Assembly: GCA_905250025.1 (NCBI GenBank)
Contig: CAJNOJ010000324.1
Coordinates: 44,001-108,000 of the forward strand
Direction of reading: 5' to 3'
Source of the DNA: Adineta ricciae
Lineage: Eukaryota > Rotifera > Eurotatoria > Adinetida > Adinetidae
Length of the DNA stretch: 64,000 nucleotides
Part shown: positions 58,380 to 64,000 of the stretch, piece by piece
Position numbering within the stretch: the stretch's first letter is position 1
Layout: every line of letters begins with the position of its first letter
Made by a program: the position numbers and the translations under genes
The notes under the pieces: generated by a model
The model's database searches: none
What the model saw: the letters and a program-made list of their open reading frames with translations, nothing else
Told to the model about the DNA's origin: nothing

Positions 58380-59985
58380 TGAACATATGCGTTTGTTTTC
58401 GTAGCATCGGCTACACGCTCTTTTATGTGTTAATGTGCTTGGCGTATGATCTTTCCAATATATTTTTTGTTACAAGTGCTGCAAGATATTTCACAAACTA
58501 CTCGTGGCATTTGCTCCGCATTTAAAGCATCTTTTGTTGGGAAATAGGGTTTCGTGTATCCATAACTGACTTTCCCTATATGTGATATTTCGAAGTATTT
58601 GTACCTTATGTTCATGATTGGTTTACTCTGATTTTAAGTTTTTTTTCATTGTATATTGATTATTTTTTCGACAAATTGAGGCGGATAATTATTGAAGCTG
58701 GCCATGAGTTGGATATACTGTAGTTCATCATTTAAGAAATCTGGTGTTGAACATTTACGGTGTGCTCTGTTAACATATACATTGATGGGTGCTGTTTTAT
58801 ATACTTTTCGTAAAAGACAATCTCGTTTTTTCCTGCATACAGTTGTATCAAAATCATCATTCTCTCGTCGATCCAATACATCAAGAAATGGCATACTACA
58901 ATTGGTCTCGGCTTCTGCTGTAAACTTAATGCATTGATGAAGCGTGTTCAATAACTGTCGAATTTCGTCTTCCTTTACATCGTGTTTGAAAATTGTAAAC
59001 GTGTCGTCGACATATCGATGCCAGACAAGTAATTTTGTATTATTACCGTTCAGTAAAATGGACGGATGCTTCTCCTCAAAGTTCTCCATGAATATTTCAG
59101 CAAAAAGCACTGCCGTTGGCGTACCCATGGAGACACCATCACGTTGATCATAGAATTTTTTATTAAATAAGAAATGAGTACCAATGCTAGCGAGAAATTT
59201 ACCGATACGATAGTTATCTGACTGTGTGCATGATACTATTGGACGCCGAGGTATATTAGCCTTGCGAGTTTTTGGTGGAGCATATAACTTTGCTGGAACC
59301 CAAACTAGAGGTTTAATGTGTCTATATTCTTGTTGTGTTAAATATTCTTCTTTTCTCATTTCCCGTAAAAGATTCGTTGATTGTATTCTCTCGGGAAGTG
59401 ATCGAATCATGATCTAATAATTTGAATTTTGAAACATCACTTAAAATATCTTTTATCTTTTTAATATAATCATGACGATTACGTATTACAACATCACGAC
59501 ATTTATCGGGCCTAATAACTACGATTGATGGATCTTTCGATAATCGTATTCGTATTTTGCAATCATTCGTATCAGATGGTTTTTGTGCATCATGAAAGAA
59601 CTTTCCAGTTGCGTTCTTTAGATCTGCTGCAATAGATAGTTGTCTTGGTTCTAAAACACGAACTTCCTTGTTTGCATTATTGTCAGGATTTTTGCCCCAT
59701 TTTTTCAAATCAATTGATTCTTTCTCAACTCTACAAATATTATGAAATAAATATTCAATATTTGAGATTAATTTAGAACGATTAATGGAACTAATCCAGT
59801 TGTGATTCCTCACTATTGGTCGTAGTTGAATTAACTAAGTCAGTATCAAACACATCATGTTTACTGTATACGGCTGCCATCTGATCAAACCTAAAATGGG
59901 GTACAGTATTATGCGCTATGGAATACGTTAACGGGGTACACAGTTTTTTCATGATAAACAATAGAACTGACATCAATAAATGCAT
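58380..59985 (-). mobile_element. Penelope-like retroelement (PLE) relic with RT and GIY-YIG remnants
   Basis: In element orientation: an N-terminal region (SKLISNIEYLFHNICRVEKE, DLKKWGKNPD, IVVIRPDKCRDVVI) at 59813-59322, then a frameshift into the RT block at 59410-58646 with KLYAPPKTRK, RRPIVSC, DGVSMGTPTAVLFAEIFM, WHRYVDDTFTIF (catalytic YVDD) and MPFLDV. Then a broken frame with EISCSTCNKKYIGKIIRQ, the GIY-YIG endonuclease signature placed C-terminally as in Penelope elements. Between YRIGKFLASIG and THFLFNKKFYDQRDG the segment with RT motif A (the first catalytic Asp) is missing. The copy is therefore dead. The left border is approximate. Confidence 0.8.
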
Positions 59986-61260
59986 TTCATAAAATAATTT
60001 CTCGCAAAAAGTGTTTTTGACTATTTTCCTCTGTTCTTAAATTATTCTACGGACTCTAGTTTCTATATTCGAAACGATTGTTCTCAGAATACATATTTTT
60101 TTCACTATGTATTCGCTCAGAAAAATAGAAATATTTTCTTAAAGTCAAGAACATAGTCAGAAATTCGTTTGCGGAAATCGACTACAGGAATGTTTTGACA
60201 GTCGAAAAATATTAGAGACATCGATAACTTTTTGAAAAGTTGAAAGGTATTCGAGCAGTTTTAGGACATTTTTTTGCAATGATTACACGATTTTCCAATC
60301 TTTTGTTTTTTTTTAATTCTGCGAAAAAGTGCTAGAAGATTCCTATAAACTTTTCGACAACTCGGAGAATAATTCCGAGATTTTCACGTCAAGTATTATT
60401 GCTCTGTACTGGTTTTGAAAAGTTCAGTATTTCGATTTGAATGAAGATCAATCCCTCTGATCTTCTCACAAAAAGCTTCTACTTAAAGTATATTTCCTCT
60501 AGTTGCATTAACTAATAAACATATTTTGCACAGTAATAATTCTAATTGCTCTTGGAGCCAGACTACCTTACTTACTTATATGTCGATGTGAAACTATTAT
60601 CATGATGCTAGCTTCACATCGATTGTATGTATTCAATGACGTCAGTTGTTATTTTGCAAGTAATGCTTATTTACCTAAATCAACCAAGCGTGCTATATAA
60701 TACATGGCTTGATAAGATGCATATATATTTCTATATATGAATATTTTTCGTATACAACGTTTTCGTCGAGCAATACCATAACTGACATAGGTTTTAGAGG
60801 AAATATTAGTGTAACGACAAACTGGTTGGGTAGCTGACCGCTTCTCACGGTATCGATGTTTATTGACTACTCTACATGACCAGAATGTATCTCTTTCACA
60901 ATAAGACACGCACTTATTTAGAGAAGAGGAAAGAGAGATATGACCTGGAGATAGTATGATATAGAGGTGAGAGAATAAAGAACAGAAAGAGATGAACGAT
61001 ATCATTATCGTTACAAATGGCAGTCCTGGTCTATTGTTCCTTTTTTGCTGTTGTATATTACTGTGTGTAACTAAATTATGAAATTTTCTTTTACATGAAT
61101 TGAATTTTGCTCTATGTTCGTCGAATCGAATTTCATCAATAATTTCGGTAACTTTAGAAGTTAATTCAGGCGAAACAATATTCACCAATTCATTGTAAAA
61201 GCTATTGCATTTCACTGAGATATGTTTCAAATGAATTTACTTTAGCTTAATTTCTTGACA
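59986..61260 (-). mobile_element. Possible 5' part of the Penelope-like element or unrelated decayed ORF
   Basis: An open frame at 61230-60667 begins MKHISVKCNSFYNELVNIVS and has ELTSKVTEIIDEIRFDEHRA, resembling helical N-terminal regions ahead of PLE reverse transcriptases. The 680 bp between it and the RT relic has stops in every frame. Linked by orientation and proximity only. Confidence 0.35.
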
Positions 61261-62102
61261 TAAGAGAATGCGTTAACATTTTTTATACGCCTTATTACGA
61301 GCTAACGTTGGATTGTCAACTTTAAATTGAACAAATCCTGGCATTAAATCATACCATTTACATACATACACAAAATCTAAATCATATGAGAAAACAAGAC
61401 ATTAAACTGCTACTTTCTCTAAAGATCGATGTATTTTGTATGCACTAACGTTATAATTCCTCTTCATGAATCGAAATCTTGTTTCATATGATAAAAAATT
61501 CACATCCGTTACAGACCTATTGACTCCAATGTTAGTGGTATCCGAATTCATTTCATACCACGATAAATCAAATTTATTGAACAAGTAAGCTAAAACACAA
61601 TAAAATCCTTCTAATAAACAACAAACTAACTTCCACCAATTCCATATTGAAAAGCAACACACCTACAATATCCTAAGAAAAAATCAGCAAATTCAAACAT
61701 TAATTTGAAATACACTAAAATACACATATCACTTAGGCAGCCAAAACTAGTCAGCGATCTAAAGTGAAAACCGAAAAGTAAAAACTAAAACCGAACCTAC
61801 CACTCAAAAAACAAGAGTATTTTCAAATAAAAATCACATTCCTTCAGCAATACAATACAATTCATGTAAACAATCAGATTCACAACAGCTAAAAAACAAC
61901 CAATCACTACAGAAAAAATAATATTCATTTAACTTATAGCCTCCATGAAAAAAACATTTCCCAATAAACACGCATCCACCGGAAACGAATTGACAATACC
62001 AAAAAAAAGCAATCCATCAATGCATCACATATAACAGAACAAAAAAACACCATTATCGCATCATACATAAACAATATTATAGATACCAATAATCAGTGTG
62101 AA
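61261..62102. other. G-poor, A/C-rich strand-asymmetric tract
   Basis: The plus strand is dominated by A and C with few G, most clearly at 61780-62100. A minus-strand open frame at 61662-61402 (FNKFDLSWYEMNSDTTNIG) lies at its left edge. No tandem repeat unit was found. Untranslated or subtelomere-like element DNA is possible. Confidence 0.5.
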
Positions 62103-62436
62103 GCTAGCACGAACAGACGATATGTTAGCTAGAAACGTTTTCACTAAATAAGTCCCGCCTGTGAAAACTACACCGTTCGACTCATAATTTAATTCTGCAT
62201 CGAATCATGGTACTTTTATTCACGGGAGAAACCTTTGAAAAATTCTATTTGGATTATAATCAGACCTATGGAAAGCAAACAAAGATCTAGGTAAAATTTT
62301 TCCAAAGTTTGTCCGGTGAATAAAAGTACCACCATTCGGCTCAGAATTTAATTCTGCATTGAATGGAGTAGTTTTCATGGACCGGACATACTTAGTAAAA
62401 ACGTTTTTAGCTAACACATCGTTTGTTCGTGCTAGC
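62103..62436. repeat. 121-bp inverted repeat with 92-bp spacer
   Basis: The arms 62103-62223 and 62316-62436 align in inverted orientation without gaps, with about 22 mismatches by eye (about 82 percent). The right arm is part of the coding 3' end of the neighbouring gene. The left arm is a decayed inverted copy whose plus-strand frame still reads LARTDDMLARNVFTK before a stop. Confidence 0.85.
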
Positions 62437-63122
62437 GCCTTCGTGCTAGCTTCAGACCGATTCTCCTTATCAACATTTGGTAATCGAAAATCAACAGGTG
62501 GATCAGGAACTTTGAATTTAATAATTGATCGAGCCGTTCCTGTAGCAGTTCGTTTGTTTAGTTTCATCATTTCAATGGAGCTAATATTCAGTATTTGCAT
62601 TGCATTCGCCATGTCGTTGTTGTTGTTGTGTGGAACAGCAATACGATGATCAACGCATGTGAGCATATCATTCAGAGTATGTTGGACGATCTCGTTATGT
62701 TCTGCTGATGCTAGACACATGGATATGAATTATAAAAGAAACGTTTGCTTTATCAACTTACGCATCCAGGTTGTTTCTAAACGAGCAACTCGAGCTTGTA
62801 GATCCACACATAATCTTTTCAAGTGTGGAATATCGATTTGATTTTCTCCATCAGTTTCGGAACCGCAGACATCATCGACAGATCGCTTTCGACTGGTAAG
62901 AGATTTTAAATCTAAGATCAAACAAAATGGTGTGTTCTTTTCGACAATGAATGAAATCACACTTTTGAAAATATTACCTGTTGTGTTCGAATACGTTCGA
63001 TATGATTCAGACTCCATTTTGATATTACAAATATCCTTCAAAGCCGAACTCGTATTTGCTACAGATTTTTCTTTGTCATCTGACGAAGGTAAGCATTGAT
63101 TTGCATTTGATTGATTTTCCAT
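62220..63122 (-). CDS. Unrecognised nuclear-type protein (261 aa, three exons)
   Basis: Exons 63122-62978, 62911-62762 and 62710-62220; GT-AG introns and phases give 262 codons. The N-terminus is polar (MENQSNANQCLPSSDDKEKS). Then come a basic patch LTSRKRSVDD and a heptad-like helix IPHLKRLCVDLQARVARLET suited to coiled-coil dimerisation. A helical stretch with DMLTCVDHRIAVPHNNNND follows, and a basic C-terminus ends at RIFQRFLP. No TM or signal. This could be a DNA-binding host gene or the accessory ORF of a mobile element; the neighbouring retroelement relic and the inverted copy of its 3' end favour the second possibility a little. Confidence 0.55.
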
Positions 63123-64000
63123 TGAAATCGACGAACTTTCATCTTATGTAAAATCTAAAGCTATGTATAGAACAAACAAAGGAAACGAAGATTGCACAGC
63201 CTACCACTTCGATCAATATCTTCTTGTTTTTTCTCGTATCGCTTGTTCGATAAGTTTTCTTTGAAGGCATGGGAAATATTGAAACAGCGAAATAAAAATC
63301 TAAAATATATTTTCCCAGAATTACTTGATCAGATTTCGATAGACTATTATCGATCCATAGATTAGGAATTTGAAGTTTACTCTTCTATTCATTTAACGTC
63401 ATATCTGTTTCCATTACATATAACTAAAATGGAATGGACATATTCCGGTAAGCTATTCGATGTAGATAAAACGAATATATCCAAAGATAATACCGTGTGA
63501 TGCAGAACGAGGATTAGTCTGGTCAAAACTATCGGGGATTGGCGTAATAGTTAAAAGTGAGGGTCTATGACAGGGTTACCAACTGTACCCCATTTGGGGG
63601 TACAGCACCCCATTTCGCTATTTTGCACCCCAAGAAAATTTGTACCTATGGGGTACGCATTTTGTACCCCATTTCGACATTCTCCTATACACTCTTATAC
63701 ACAATACGTATAGCATCTTTTTATTAAAAACTAGAACAGATTTTTTGCTACAACTTCTATCCTGAATTTCGCGGAGAAGATAAATGTACAACCACGTCGT
63801 CAAAATCGCCTAAAAGTTCACAAATTTATCGTGGAATTTGGTTCAATTCTTAAAGAGATGATTTCGCAAGTTATTTCCAGGATCGACAATTTTCTGGAAC
63901 TCTTTCAACAAGGTGGTAACAATTAACCGATCATATCACTTTAGTTAAACAAACTGAGCGTATTAAACTATTCTGTCTCAGCAGTTAAAAAAGAGTCGAT
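63123..64000. other. Terminal intergenic stretch with TACCCC motif cluster
   Basis: 63583-63680 holds repeated TACCCC/GGGGTA words within AT-rich DNA, including the hairpin CTGTACCCC-ATTTG-GGGTACAG. The open frame 63803-63618 (-) runs through these motifs and is not considered coding. Nothing else seen. Confidence 0.5.

Noticed and set aside
63583..63680. G/C-run cluster as telomeric repeat
   Set aside because: The words are irregular and inverted, not a tandem array of a telomere unit.
1..64000. CRISPR arrays, bacterial operons or phage-type modules
   Set aside because: No regularly spaced repeats; gene structures with short introns are eukaryotic throughout.

Overview
The window looks like a bdelloid rotifer (Rotaria/Adineta type) scaffold. 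The evidence is AT-rich DNA, genes with GT-AG introns of about 50-70 bp, eukaryotic gene structures on both strands, and families I associate with bdelloids: NHL-propeller membrane proteins, FG-GAP proteins, arginine ADP-ribosyltransferase-like genes, divergent rhodopsin-type GPCRs, repeated two-TM ectodomain proteins, a NACHT giant and a decayed Penelope-like retroelement. No search could be run; family names rest on motifs read in the translations.

Layout. 1-1.0 kb: frameshifted ADP-ribosyltransferase relic (-). 1.2-1.8 kb: TMEM272-like membrane protein with an in-frame stop (+). 1.9-4.7 kb: 855-aa NHL/EGF receptor-like gene (-). 6.2-7.3 kb: NHL relic (+). 7.3-10.0 kb: no convincing gene. 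10.1-10.9 kb: DEDDh exonuclease (-). 11.2-13.4 kb: multicopper oxidase (-). 14.0-20.3 kb: intronless 2087-aa NACHT protein (+). 20.4-22.0 kb: small Cys-rich protein and GPI-type three-finger protein (-). 22.4-23.3 kb: alpha/beta hydrolase (+). 23.4-24.8 kb: FG-GAP protein (-). 24.9-29.3 kb: a 1345-aa protein made of three tandem two-TM ectodomain units (-). 29.8-31.6 kb: PARP/ART-fold-like protein (+). 31.7-34.1 kb: SLC5 symporter (-).

From 34.8 to 57.1 kb the same gene series occurs twice: small basic protein, NHL pseudogene, GPCR, Cys-rich protein, secreted Thr-rich protein, O-methyltransferase, FkbM-like protein, second GPCR. Single-N joints lie at 32090, 45683, 51171 and 55534. The sequence before 45683 and after 55534 shares an identical 221-bp overlap, so 32091-45682 continues directly into 55535-64000. 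The block 45684-55533 is best read as the alternative haplotype placed inside the first one, not as a tandem duplication. Comparing the copies shows a gene missing from haplotype 2, separate splice-site lesions in the NHL pseudogene, and a 510-bp tract of complete identity that suggests gene conversion.

The right end (57.6-64 kb) holds the Penelope-like relic with RT motif A deleted, a strongly G-poor strand-asymmetric tract, a 121-bp inverted repeat copying the 3' end of an unknown three-exon gene, and a cluster of TACCCC motifs. Functionally the window is mostly cell-surface, secreted and sensor proteins rather than a pathway. The nearest thing to a system is the concentration of sensor/effector-like families (NACHT, ART, PARP-like) beside repeated surface-protein families.
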